DNA of 37,891 nucleotides from CAKOSP01 sp964369625 (GTDB taxonomy: Bacteria > Bacillota_I > Bacilli_A > RF39 > UBA660): the NCBI GenBank assembly GCA_964369625.1, contig CAYJFC010000012.1, forward strand, positions 1 to 37,891, read 5' to 3'. Below the pieces are notes generated by a model. It worked only from the letters and a program-made list of their open reading frames with translations. It was not told the origin of the DNA and did not search any database. Numbering within the stretch: position 1 is the first letter of the stretch; every line of letters starts with the position of its first letter. A program made the position numbers and the translations under genes. Positions 1 to 7,427 of this stretch are shown here, piece by piece.

Positions 1-48
1 AACCAATTGAATCAATAAAAAATTATTAAAAAAGAAATTAATTACAAT

Positions 49-147
49 GAAAAGTCCATAACCCGTTTATAATACGTGCCATTTATGATTTAAGGCGAAA
101 CATTTCGTTTTATATAATATAGACTAACTAGAAATAGTTAGTTTTAT
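49..147 (+). repeat. Intergenic repeat module, copy A (degenerate)
   Basis: Bases 49-80 resemble 1865-1896 (both begin AAAAGTYCATAAC, followed by GTTTATA and then a CRTGCYA element), and the module ends in the same GAAA-loop hairpin. It is the most diverged of three long copies (the others are at 1191-1272 and 1865-1963). I see no gene in 1-196 other than this module and the start signals of the ankyrin gene. Confidence 0.5.
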
Positions 148-149
148 TT
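121..149 (+). terminator. GAAA-loop intrinsic terminator, copy 1
   Basis: Stem ACTAACTA (123-130) pairs with TAGTTAGT (135-142) across a GAAA tetraloop, followed by a broken T-tract (TTTTATTTT). It would end a transcript entering from left of the window. It belongs to a family of five in the first 4.8 kb. Confidence 0.7.
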
Positions 150-196
150 TGACATATTTCTATAATTATAGTACCCTAACTATAGGGAGTATACTT

Positions 197-1189
197 ATGA
201 AAAAAAATAATTATTTAAATTATAACTACTTTATTAATCAAATTTATCAATATCACTTACAATATCCATCGTTTTTACCTAAAGAAAGAATGTATAGTGA
301 TATTCGAAATAATCAATTTGTTAATGATTTTTCTGAAATAACTGCTGATGATTCTTGGGAATATTTTACGCCAATAGTAGTTGAAATATTTATGAATAAT
401 TTAACTGAAATAAAAAAAATGGTTGATAAAGGATATAATTTTAACGAAGATGTAAAAGATGGTTTGACGCCGTTAATGATTGCTACTTATTTGGATAGAA
501 GAGAAATAATAGAATATTTATATTCTTTAGATAATAGTGTGATAGATAAAAAAGATTATTTTGGTAGAGATTTATTAAAATTTGCTTGTGCTTCAAAAAA
601 TATTGATTTTGTTAAACATATAATTAGAGAGGCAGACATAAATAGTGTGGATAATAATGGTCTTAATGCAATGCACTATAATTTGTCTTCGAGTGTAAAA
701 CCAACGTATATTAAATTAATTGATAATAATATTCCAGGATTTATAGAATCTACTTTTAAAGAAAATAATAGGAGATTAAGAGAACTTATCAATACGGAAT
801 ATGATATTTGTAAGATTCTTGTGGATAATAAAATAAATTTATCTGGTGTGAATCCCATTAGTAGTATAAATTTTTATTTGCCTTATAGACATCTGGATAA
901 AACAATAGATTTATTATTGCAAAATGGTTGTTCAACTGAATTTGAAAGAATAAAGTTAACACAATTTGAAGAAGGAGAATATTCGCTTGCTAAATTGCTA
1001 GAAGACATAAAAGATTTCGATATTTCTGAATGGAGAGATTTTCCACTTGATTATATAAATTTTGTTAAGTTTGAAAAACTTATAAAAAAATATGAGTTAA
1101 CTGTTTATGAATATGTATTATCCGGAGGATTTTGTGATAGACCAGTCAGTAGAATTAGAACTTCTTATGATAAAGGAATTAGAAAATAA
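197..1189 (+). CDS. Ankyrin-repeat protein
   Basis: A 330-aa protein with no signal peptide, so probably cytoplasmic. The centre holds two to three ankyrin-like repeats: a segment with DGLTPLMIATYLDRREIIEYL fits the consensus G-TPL--A---G--E-V-YL, followed by weaker units around FGRDLLKFACASKNIDFVK and NNGLNAMHYNLS. The C-terminal third has no motif I recognise. The start is set at ATG 197 because GGGAG lies at the right distance upstream; a TTG at 149 in the same frame overlaps a TTGACA-like promoter element and the preceding terminator. A small inverted repeat (CCCTA/TAGGG, 174-187) overlaps the ribosome-binding site and might modulate translation. The gene is monocistronic, with GAAA-loop terminators on both sides. 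Partner or target is unknown; ankyrin repeats generally mediate protein binding. Confidence 0.75.
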   Translation: MKKNNYLNYNYFINQIYQYHLQYPSFLPKERMYSDIRNNQFVNDFSEITADDSWEYFTPIVVEIFMNNLTEIKKMVDKGYNFNEDVKDGLTPLMIATYLDRREIIEYLYSLDNSVIDKKDYFGRDLLKFACASKNIDFVKHIIREADINSVDNNGLNAMHYNLSSSVKPTYIKLIDNNIPGFIESTFKENNRRLRELINTEYDICKILVDNKINLSGVNPISSINFYLPYRHLDKTIDLLLQNGCSTEFERIKLTQFEEGEYSLAKLLEDIKDFDISEWRDFPLDYINFVKFEKLIKKYELTVYEYVLSGGFCDRPVSRIRTSYDKGIRK

Positions 1190-1190
1190 A

Positions 1191-1272
1191 TTATAATGCA
1201 TGCTACTTTTTGAAATTTAAAACTAACTAGAAATAGTTAGTTTTTTAATGTATAATAATTTTAGGTGATAAT
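1191..1272 (+). repeat. Intergenic repeat module, copy B
   Basis: About 80 bases, nearly identical to 1882-1963. It shares TGCATGCTA, TTTTTGAAATTTAAAA, the GAAA-loop hairpin, TTTTTTAATGTATA and the AGGTGATAAT ribosome-binding site of the next gene. It carries the stop of one transcription unit and the start of the next. Confidence 0.7.
1218..1246 (+). terminator. GAAA-loop intrinsic terminator, copy 2
   Basis: Stem AACTAACTA (1221-1229), loop GAAA, stem TAGTTAGTT (1234-1242), then a run of Ts to 1246. It ends the ankyrin gene transcript. Confidence 0.85.
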
Positions 1273-1815
1273 ATGAATAATATGGAAGAAAAAGCAATAA
1301 AATTAGTCGTAAGAGCTTTTGAAGGAAAAAAAAGAATAAAAGAAGATATAGATGCTTGTTATCACAGTTTAACTGTAGGTTATATGTTAAAAGATAATTG
1401 CTATAGTCAAGATATTGTAATTAGCGGTTTTCTACATGATTTAATTGAAGATACTGATTATGGTTATGAATATATTAAAAATAATTTTGGTCAAAGTGTT
1501 GCTGATAATGTTTTAAAGGTAAGCGAAGATATTTCAATTGAAGATTGGAAAGAAAGAAAAAAAATTTTTATTGATAAAATGAATTATGCCTCAAAAGATA
1601 TATTATTAATTGAAATAGCAGATAAACTTCATAATTTAATATCAGATTATGATAATTTTTTAAAAATAGGAAAAGAAGCTCTCGCTACACTAAATACCAC
1701 TTATGAAATGAATAAATGGTATTACACTAGTTTGCAAAAGATATTTAATGATAGAATAACTGAATGTAATTTATTAAATAGATATAATAAAATGATAGAA
1801 TTATATTTTAATTAA
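1273..1815 (+). CDS. HD-domain protein, probable small alarmone (ppGpp) hydrolase
   Basis: A 180-aa cytoplasmic HD-superfamily phosphohydrolase. The metal-binding set is visible: His31, the motif HDLIEDTD with His55-Asp56 and Glu59-Asp60, and the distal Asp117 in IADKLHNL. HDxxEDT plus ADKLxNL is the signature of the hydrolase half of RelA/SpoT and of stand-alone small alarmone hydrolases (MESH1-like). Its length matches stand-alone hydrolases, and no synthetase or TGS/ACT domain is present. The expected reaction is removal of the 3'-pyrophosphate from (p)ppGpp, but other HD nucleotidases share these motifs. ATG 1273 follows AGGTGATAAT at the spacing typical for this genome; an ATG at 1282 is a less likely alternative. 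It sits as a single gene between two GAAA-loop terminators. Confidence 0.8.
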   Translation: MNNMEEKAIKLVVRAFEGKKRIKEDIDACYHSLTVGYMLKDNCYSQDIVISGFLHDLIEDTDYGYEYIKNNFGQSVADNVLKVSEDISIEDWKERKKIFIDKMNYASKDILLIEIADKLHNLISDYDNFLKIGKEALATLNTTYEMNKWYYTSLQKIFNDRITECNLLNRYNKMIELYFN

Positions 1816-1864
1816 AATATAATGTTGATTAAAAAAATTATTAGATGAATTTAAATTTAATAAT

Positions 1865-1963
1865 AAAAGTTCATAACTAGTTTATAGTGCATGCTATTTT
1901 TTGAAATTTAAAAGCTAACTAGAAATAGTTAGTTTTTTAATGTATACTAAATGTAGGTGATAA
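1865..1963 (+). repeat. Intergenic repeat module, copy C
   Basis: The longest copy. Bases 1865-1896 match copy A and 1882-1963 match copy B, including the GAAA-loop hairpin and the AGGTGATAAT ribosome-binding site of the ABC transporter gene. Confidence 0.7.
1911..1938 (+). terminator. GAAA-loop intrinsic terminator, copy 3
   Basis: Stem AGCTAACTA (1913-1921), loop GAAA, stem TAGTTAGTT (1926-1934), then Ts. One A-T pair of copy 2 is replaced here by a G-T wobble, so pairing is kept. It ends the HD gene. Confidence 0.85.
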
Positions 1964-1966
1964 TTT

Positions 1967-2824
1967 ATGTTAGAAATAAAAAAAATTACTAAATATTATA
2001 AAAATAATCCAGGTATAATAAATCTTTCTTTATCCGTTATTCCAGGTGAAATATATGGATTTATTGGCCCAAATGGAGCAGGTAAGAGTACTACTATAAG
2101 AAGTATACTTAACTTTATAAAAATATCTGATGGTTCAGTTTTTATAAATAATAAAAATACTACAGATGAAAAAACAAAATTATTAATTGGATATCTCCCA
2201 GGTGAAATAAACTTATATGAGGATTTAACAGTTTTAGAAATGTTTAAATATAACAATAAATTTTATAAAGAAAATTTTATGTCAAATGCAATAAAATTAT
2301 CTAAATATTTTGAGTTAGATATAAATAAAAAAATTGATAATTTGTCACTTGGAAATTTAAAAAAGGTAGGTATTGTTCTTGCTTTGATGCATAAGCCGAA
2401 ATTACTTATATTAGATGAACCAACTAGTGGTCTTGATCCTTTGATACAAAAAAAGTTTTATGAATTACTTATTAAAGAAAAGAAAAAAGGTACTACTATA
2501 TTTTTTTCATCACATGTATTAAGTGAAGTTAAGCAAATATGTGATCGAGTAGGTATTATAAAAAATAATACACTAATTAGAGAATTATCTATTAAAGAAT
2601 TAAAAGACTCTACAAGTTATAATATAGAAATACATAGTAGGAATTTACAAGAAATATCCGAAGAGTTAAAAACAAAAATTATAGATAATTGTTTTGTATA
2701 TAGTGGGGATATAAATTATTTGATTAAAGTTCTAAATAATTATAAAATAGAACAATTATACATTAAGGAAGAAAACATCGAAAATATATTTATGAAATTT
2801 TATGAGGTAGAAAATGATAAATAG
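1967..2824 (+). CDS. ABC-2 type exporter, ATP-binding subunit
   Basis: A 285-aa ATPase of the ABC-2 (drug/bacteriocin/lipid exporter) family. Walker A is GPNGAGKST near residues 34-42. The signature loop reads LSLGNLKKVGI, a degenerate form of LSGGQ. Walker B is LLILDEPTSGLDP, and the switch His is in SSHVLSEV. The last ~80 residues form the usual variable C-terminal extension. ATG 1967 lies behind AGGTGATAATTT. The permease gene starts 11 bases before this stop, so the two are translationally coupled and act together at the membrane. The substrate cannot be told from sequence; resistance or self-immunity exporters are the usual role of such pairs. Confidence 0.9.
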   Translation: MLEIKKITKYYKNNPGIINLSLSVIPGEIYGFIGPNGAGKSTTIRSILNFIKISDGSVFINNKNTTDEKTKLLIGYLPGEINLYEDLTVLEMFKYNNKFYKENFMSNAIKLSKYFELDINKKIDNLSLGNLKKVGIVLALMHKPKLLILDEPTSGLDPLIQKKFYELLIKEKKKGTTIFFSSHVLSEVKQICDRVGIIKNNTLIRELSIKELKDSTSYNIEIHSRNLQEISEELKTKIIDNCFVYSGDINYLIKVLNNYKIEQLYIKEENIENIFMKFYEVENDK

Positions 2825-3605
2825 AGAATTAAAAATAAATTTTAAAAGTTTAATTATATGGATTATTGTTGTTATATCTATTTTACTAATCGTTTTTTTG
2901 ATGTATCCAACAATATCAAGTAATAGTAGTGAAATCAACATAAACGACATAGTTCAAATAATGCCTGAAACTTTATTGTCAGCATTTAATATTGATTTAG
3001 TAGACATAAGCAGTATAGATGGTTTTTTTAAAACTGAAGGAATGATACTACTTATGTTAATATATTCAATTTATTCAGCGCAACTTGGGGCCAGTATTTT
3101 ATTAAAAGAAGAATCTGATAAAACAATTGAATATCTTTATTCTAAACCTATTTCTAGAAAAAAAATATTGACTAGTAAAATAATTGCTGGACTAATAAAT
3201 GTTACTATTTTTATCATTAGTATAAGCGTTTTTATAACTATCGGTTTATTAGTAAGTGATGTATCAATAAAAGATGTTTTGCTATTAAATATTTCTTTAT
3301 TGATACCTAGTATATTATTATTTTTAATTACTTTATATGTTTCCACTTTTTTTAGAAAAACTAAACAAATGAATGCAATAAGTTATGGAATTGTATTTCT
3401 AAGTTATTTTGCTAATATGTTTAGTGGAATGTCTGAAAATATAGAGTGGCTTAAATATTTTTCTGTATATACACTTGCAGATATTAGAAATCAAGTTGCA
3501 AATAATAAATTTAATGATATACATATAATGATTTTTGGAATAGTTTTTATAATAATTATACTTTTAGTAAATATAAATTATAATAAAAAAGAATATTTGA
3601 ATTAA
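2814..3605 (+). CDS. ABC-2 type exporter, permease subunit
   Basis: A 263-aa polytopic membrane protein with about six hydrophobic segments: one at residues 12-32, a cluster in the middle (the LLMLIYSIYSAQLGA region and two further helices), and a last one near the C-terminus ending in NYNKKEYLN. The segment EESDKTIEYLYSKPISRKKI is the amphipathic elbow motif typical of ABC-2 permeases (E-x2-G/K-T-x-EYL-x2-PISR). It is co-transcribed with the ATPase just upstream, and the unit ends at the GAAA-loop terminator near 3641-3667. No accessory substrate-binding gene is adjacent. Confidence 0.88.
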   Translation: MINRELKINFKSLIIWIIVVISILLIVFLMYPTISSNSSEININDIVQIMPETLLSAFNIDLVDISSIDGFFKTEGMILLMLIYSIYSAQLGASILLKEESDKTIEYLYSKPISRKKILTSKIIAGLINVTIFIISISVFITIGLLVSDVSIKDVLLLNISLLIPSILLFLITLYVSTFFRKTKQMNAISYGIVFLSYFANMFSGMSENIEWLKYFSVYTLADIRNQVANNKFNDIHIMIFGIVFIIIILLVNINYNKKEYLN

Positions 3606-3639
3606 TAAACTGCTAATAATCAATTCAAAAATTTTAAAT

Positions 3640-3667
3640 TAAATTAACTAGAAATAGTTAGTTTTTT
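3640..3667 (+). terminator. GAAA-loop intrinsic terminator, copy 4
   Basis: Stem AATTAACTA (3642-3650), loop GAAA, stem TAGTTAGTT (3655-3663), then Ts. A C-to-T change gives a U-G wobble instead of C-G, so the fold is conserved. It ends the exporter operon. Confidence 0.85.
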
Positions 3668-3669
3668 AA

Positions 3670-3697
3670 TTGTTAAAAACTGGATTTATGATATAAT
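3670..3697 (+). promoter_or_regulatory. Promoter of pta
   Basis: TTGTTA (3670-3675), 16-base spacer, TATAAT (3692-3697) with an extended -10 TG at 3689-3690. It starts directly after the T-tract of the previous terminator, an arrangement seen repeatedly in this window. Confidence 0.65.
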
Positions 3698-3724
3698 TTA
3701 ATAGATATGAATGGAGATTATATT

Positions 3725-4711
3725 ATGAATATTATGGAAACAATAAAAAAGAAAGCGAAAGAAAATTTAAAAACAATAATTTTACCTGAATCGATGGATG
3801 ATAGGATATTAAAAGCAGCAGAAATTATTGAAGAAGAAAAGCTCGCTAAAATTATATTAATAGGAAATAAAGAAGAAATAATAGAAAAAAATGCGAATTT
3901 AAAAAATGTAGAGATAATTGATCCGCAAGCAAGTGATTTGTCTGAAAATTTTGTAAATGAATTCTATGAAATGAGGAAGCATAAAGGATTAACTATTGAA
4001 GAAGCTAAGAAATTAATCGTAGAGGACAATATGCATTTTGCTTGCATGCTTATTAAAAGTGGTAGAGCTGATGGAATTGTATCTGGTGCGTGTCACTCAA
4101 CTAGTAATACACTAAGACCAGCACTGCAAATAATAAAAACATCACCTGAGTCACTTTTAGTATCATCATTTTTCTTAATGATAGTCCCTAATTGTGAATT
4201 TGGAGAAAATGGTACATTTGTATTTGCAGATTGTGCATTAGAACAAAATCCTACTCCGGAAAGACTTGCTGCAATTGCATTTGATAGTGCTAAAAGTTTT
4301 GAATTATTGGTAAATAAAAAACCTAAAGTTGCGTTCTTATCACATTCAAGTTACGGATCTGCTAAACATGATGATGTCACTAAAGTAGTTACTGCGGTAA
4401 AAATAGCTAAAGAAAAATATCCGGAATATTTAATGGATGGTGAATTACAATTAGACTCGGCTATAGTGCCTAGTGTTGCGCAGTCTAAATGTCCAGATTC
4501 TCCACTTAAAGGAGAAGCAAATGTATTAATATTTCCAGATTTAGATTCTGCTAATATTGCATATAAAGCAGTTCAAAGGCTTGCCAAAGCAGAAGCTTAT
4601 GGACCAGTATGTCAAGGTATGAATAAACCTATAAATGATTTATCACGTGGCTGCTCTGTTAATGATATAGTAGGCACAGTTGCTATAACTGCTATTCAGG
4701 CAATAAAGTAA
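3725..4711 (+). CDS. pta: Phosphate acetyltransferase
   Basis: A 328-aa enzyme, the usual length of the short single-domain Pta. It converts acetyl-CoA and phosphate to acetyl phosphate and CoA, the first step of acetate production in fermenters. Family motifs are clear: LPESMDDRILKAA near the N-terminus, DGIVSGACHSTSNTLRPALQ, the segment around SSFFLMIVPN, CALEQNPTPERLAAIA, VAFLSHSSYGSAKH, DGELQLDSAIVPSVAQSKCP, and the C-terminal GCSVNDIVGTVAITAIQA. The start is placed at ATG 3725 because GGAGAT lies just upstream; an in-frame ATG at 3707 would bury that site. No ackA is adjacent. It is monocistronic, with its own promoter and a terminator at 4716-4740. Confidence 0.95.
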   Translation: MNIMETIKKKAKENLKTIILPESMDDRILKAAEIIEEEKLAKIILIGNKEEIIEKNANLKNVEIIDPQASDLSENFVNEFYEMRKHKGLTIEEAKKLIVEDNMHFACMLIKSGRADGIVSGACHSTSNTLRPALQIIKTSPESLLVSSFFLMIVPNCEFGENGTFVFADCALEQNPTPERLAAIAFDSAKSFELLVNKKPKVAFLSHSSYGSAKHDDVTKVVTAVKIAKEKYPEYLMDGELQLDSAIVPSVAQSKCPDSPLKGEANVLIFPDLDSANIAYKAVQRLAKAEAYGPVCQGMNKPINDLSRGCSVNDIVGTVAITAIQAIK

Positions 4712-4715
4712 TTTT

Positions 4716-4740
4716 CAAACTAGAAATAGTTTGTTTTTTT
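4716..4740 (+). terminator. GAAA-loop intrinsic terminator, copy 5 (compensated stem)
   Basis: Stem CAAACTA (4716-4722), loop GAAA, stem TAGTTTG (4727-4733), T-tract 4734-4740. Relative to the other copies the sixth pair from the loop is switched from T-A to A-T, a two-sided change that keeps the stem. Confidence 0.88.
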
Positions 4741-4741
4741 A

Positions 4742-4750
4742 TGTTATAAT
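4742..4750 (+). promoter_or_regulatory. Extended -10 promoter of the metallopeptidase operon
   Basis: TGTTATAAT (TGnTATAAT) immediately follows the pta terminator T-tract. No good -35 exists because that position is occupied by the hairpin. The gene starts at 4774. Confidence 0.55.
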
Positions 4751-4773
4751 TAATTGAAGAAAGAGTAGTACTT

Positions 4774-5871
4774 ATGAGTAAAAATGATGTTAGGAAAAAT
4801 ATTTTAATACTAATACTATGTATGGTTATAGTGAGTTCTATAATTGTTTTATTCTTTAATATAAATAAAATATTAATAGTAAATGATGTTCCAAAAGATT
4901 CAACAAAAGTAAATAATAAAGTAGATTCGAAATTTGATGATAGTAGTATAGAATTTGATTCGGATGGAAATGTTTATGAAGACGCTAATGAAAATGCTAT
5001 TGAAAAAGATGAAAACATTGGCAATGATTTGACAGCAGAAGAACAAGAAAATAATGATGTTCAGTCACAAAGTTCAAATAATGATAATCAAAATACTGAT
5101 TCAAATGATAATAATATAAATGAAAATAGTGATGATTTAATTGAAGAAAATATTCCAGAAGAAAGTTCTATGGCATCTGAAAACAAAAGACTAACAGATG
5201 AAATATTACAAACTTATAGAGTATCAATATTGTATGGGAACAAAGCAAATTATTATTATAATGGAGAGGCATCAACTCACACGACCTTAGCTGATGAAAG
5301 TGAAATTAATCGTAGTTTACTAGCAATAAAAAATGGACTTAGTAATATGCCACAATCAATACTCGATACACTAAGATTAAGCAATGGTTATAATATATTA
5401 CTATTTAAACAATTACCTGGAGGTAAAGATGGGTTAGCTGTAATAACATCACATGTATATCAAATATTACTTGATATAGATAATTGGCAACAAGAAAGAA
5501 TATTTTACCATGAAACGTTTCATATAATGGAAAGATATATGTATTTACAAAATGGAAGTGTAGATCCATTCCCTGATTGGAATTTGTACAATCCTGATGG
5601 TTTTGCATATGGATATGGGGATGGAAAATATTTATATATAGATAACTCAGTTCCTATAATTGATAGAGCATTTACATCTAAATATGCAAAAACTAACCAA
5701 AGTGAAGACAGAGCGGAACTTTTTGAGGATTTGATGCATAGAACTAGAAAATATTATTATATGGAACCTGGTTATGGGGTTAATGAAAAAGCAAAATATT
5801 TAAATCAAGTCTTAGATTATTATTTTGGAAATATTTCAGATGCGAAATGGAAAAGGTGGATATCTTGGTGA
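4774..5871 (+). CDS. Membrane-anchored HExxH zinc metallopeptidase
   Basis: A 365-aa protein with a short cytoplasmic N-terminus and a signal-anchor helix at about 10-29. A low-complexity, Asp/Asn/Glu-rich linker (about 40-135) is followed by an extracellular catalytic domain. The zinc motif is HETFH (His246, Glu247, His250). A downstream EDRAE (311-315) supplies the probable third ligand, as in gluzincin-type peptidases. Aromatic residues around GFAYGYGDGKYLY lie between the two. The overall pattern resembles uncharacterised putative zinc-binding metallopeptidases of Firmicutes; I cannot assign a family with certainty. The linker suggests the catalytic domain is held away from the membrane. 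Its stop overlaps the start of the rhodanese gene (TGATG), so the two are coupled. Confidence 0.75.
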   Translation: MSKNDVRKNILILILCMVIVSSIIVLFFNINKILIVNDVPKDSTKVNNKVDSKFDDSSIEFDSDGNVYEDANENAIEKDENIGNDLTAEEQENNDVQSQSSNNDNQNTDSNDNNINENSDDLIEENIPEESSMASENKRLTDEILQTYRVSILYGNKANYYYNGEASTHTTLADESEINRSLLAIKNGLSNMPQSILDTLRLSNGYNILLFKQLPGGKDGLAVITSHVYQILLDIDNWQQERIFYHETFHIMERYMYLQNGSVDPFPDWNLYNPDGFAYGYGDGKYLYIDNSVPIIDRAFTSKYAKTNQSEDRAELFEDLMHRTRKYYYMEPGYGVNEKAKYLNQVLDYYFGNISDAKWKRWISW

Positions 5872-6257
5872 TGAATAGATATAAAATTGTAATATTAGTT
5901 ATTTTATTTTTAGTGGGTAGTTTAATTTATGTGGTCTTAAATTTAAATGATAATGTTGAAAATTATGAAAAAATATTAATAAATGAAATATCTGGTATAA
6001 TAAATGATGGAATAATAATAGATGTTAGAACTGCTGAAGAATATAATATAGGTCATATAGAAAATAGTATAAATATATCAGTAGATGAAATAAAAGAAAT
6101 AAAAAATATTGTAAAAGAAAAAGATAAACAAATATTTGTTTATTGTAGAAGTGGTGTTCGCAGTCTTCAAGCGGCAGAAATTTTAATAGATTTAGGTTAT
6201 ACTAATGTATATGATGCAGGTGGTATTTCAAATCAAGAAGTTAATTTAGTAAAATAA
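5871..6257 (+). CDS. Membrane-anchored rhodanese-like protein
   Basis: A 128-aa single-domain rhodanese behind an N-terminal transmembrane helix (about 5-23). It has IIDVRTAEEYNIGHIENSIN (CH2A-like motif) and the active loop VYCRSGVRS with the sulfur-carrying Cys92, then a GYTNVYDAGGI ending typical of the fold. Rhodaneses transfer sulfane sulfur or handle persulfides; the anchor places this one on the outer face or at the membrane. I chose ATG 5871, which overlaps the previous stop. An in-frame ATG at 5847 is possible but would add residues encoded inside the upstream gene. Part of the 4774-7372 operon. Confidence 0.82.
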   Translation: MNRYKIVILVILFLVGSLIYVVLNLNDNVENYEKILINEISGIINDGIIIDVRTAEEYNIGHIENSINISVDEIKEIKNIVKEKDKQIFVYCRSGVRSLQAAEILIDLGYTNVYDAGGISNQEVNLVK

Positions 6258-6273
6258 TAAAGGGAGAAAAAAT

Positions 6274-6639
6274 ATGTATAAATTTGCACACTACAATTTT
6301 AATGTATTAGATTTAGATAAAAGCATTAAATTTTATCAGGATACATTAAATTTAAAATTAAATAAAAAAATAGAAAGTGAAGATGGTAGTTTTATATTAG
6401 CATTTTTAAAAGATGATATTAGTGATTTTGAATTAGAATTGACTTGGCTTAAAGATAGAAAAGATAAGTATAATCTAGGAGATAATGAATTTCATCTAGC
6501 ATTTGTTACTGATAATTTTGATGAGTCATACTTAAAGCATAAAGAAATGAATGTAATTTGCTATGAAAATAAAAATATGGGAATATATTTTATAAGTGAT
6601 CCAGACAATTATTGGATAGAAATTATACCTGGTAAATAA
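6274..6639 (+). CDS. VOC-family protein (glyoxalase I-like)
   Basis: A 121-aa cytoplasmic protein of the vicinal oxygen chelate fold with two beta-alpha-beta-beta-beta halves. Candidate metal ligands sit where glyoxalase I has them: His6 in FAHYNFNVLDLDKS, Glu in FELELTW, His in EFHLAFVTD, and Glu in WIEIIPGK near the end. The D-xxxS-xxFY and DPDNYWIEI motifs are typical. The likely reaction is lactoylglutathione lyase-type, but low-GC anaerobes often lack glutathione and VOC proteins have many substrates, so the substrate is open. GGGAG precedes ATG 6274, and the next gene begins two bases after the stop. Confidence 0.82.
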   Translation: MYKFAHYNFNVLDLDKSIKFYQDTLNLKLNKKIESEDGSFILAFLKDDISDFELELTWLKDRKDKYNLGDNEFHLAFVTDNFDESYLKHKEMNVICYENKNMGIYFISDPDNYWIEIIPGK

Positions 6640-6640
6640 T

Positions 6641-7372
6641 ATGAAAAAAGGGTTTCAAATAATGGCATTTAGCCCAACAGGTAATACATTATACTTAGCA
6701 AATATTTTAAAAAACAAATTAAATTGTGAATTACTTAATGTGGATGATGAAATCAATACAAATCATTTAATAATTATGAGTTCAATACATGCATTTAAAG
6801 TTCCTATATTTCTTAAAGATAAGATAAGTAATATAAAAAAAATAAGTATTATATGTGTGGGGTGTAATACTTCCAAAATAAATAGTGCTGCAGGATATCA
6901 TTTAATAAAAAAAGCGAATAAAAAAGGTGTTGAAATTAAAAATTATAAAATATTGGCAATGCCTATTACTATAGCAAAAAAATTTGATGAGAATTATGGC
7001 CATAAAATTGTTAATGAATCTATTAATGAAATAAATGTTATATACAATAATATTATCAATGATAAGTCTGATATTATTAAGGTACCATTTTTATATAAAA
7101 TTATATCTAATATACATTATATAGAAAAGATATTTGTTAAATTATTTGGCCTAGAACTTAAAGCTAATAAAAAATGCATAAGATGTAAATTATGTATTAA
7201 TAATTGTCCTAAAAAAAATATTAAAATACAAAATAAAATTAAGTTTGGGTTTAAGTGTATGATGTGTATGAAATGTATATATTGTTGCCCTGTTAAAGCT
7301 ATACATCCTAGATTTTCTAAATTTTTAGAATTAAAAGATGGATATGATTTAAAAAAATATTTAAAAAAATAA
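6641..7372 (+). CDS. EFR1-family flavodoxin/ferredoxin fusion
   Basis: A 243-aa protein. The N-terminal half is a flavodoxin-like domain with the phosphate loop FSPTGNT at residues 10-16. The C-terminal half has two 4Fe-4S clusters: CIRCKLCINNCPK and CMMCMKCIYCCPVKA, both CxxCxxCxxxCP (the second with one additional Cys). This matches the EFR1 family, in which an FMN domain and a bacterial 2[4Fe-4S] ferredoxin are fused, and which is common in strict anaerobes. It should carry electrons in the cytoplasm; the redox partner is unknown. It is the last gene of the unit beginning at 4774, and sits next to the rhodanese and VOC genes. Confidence 0.88.
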   Translation: MKKGFQIMAFSPTGNTLYLANILKNKLNCELLNVDDEINTNHLIIMSSIHAFKVPIFLKDKISNIKKISIICVGCNTSKINSAAGYHLIKKANKKGVEIKNYKILAMPITIAKKFDENYGHKIVNESINEINVIYNNIINDKSDIIKVPFLYKIISNIHYIEKIFVKLFGLELKANKKCIRCKLCINNCPKKNIKIQNKIKFGFKCMMCMKCIYCCPVKAIHPRFSKFLELKDGYDLKKYLKK

Positions 7373-7427
7373 AATTTTTTGCAATAAAATAATACTTTCA
7401 ACTGTTATATATATGAAGGGAGAAATA

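Noticed and set aside
121..4740. GAAA-loop hairpins as CRISPR repeats or integron attC sites
   Set aside because: Spacing is gene-sized and irregular, so not CRISPR. The arms (GTTAGTT) do not fit the attC GTTRRRY core, T-tracts follow each hairpin, no integrase is present, and one cargo gene is housekeeping pta. Terminator is the simpler reading.
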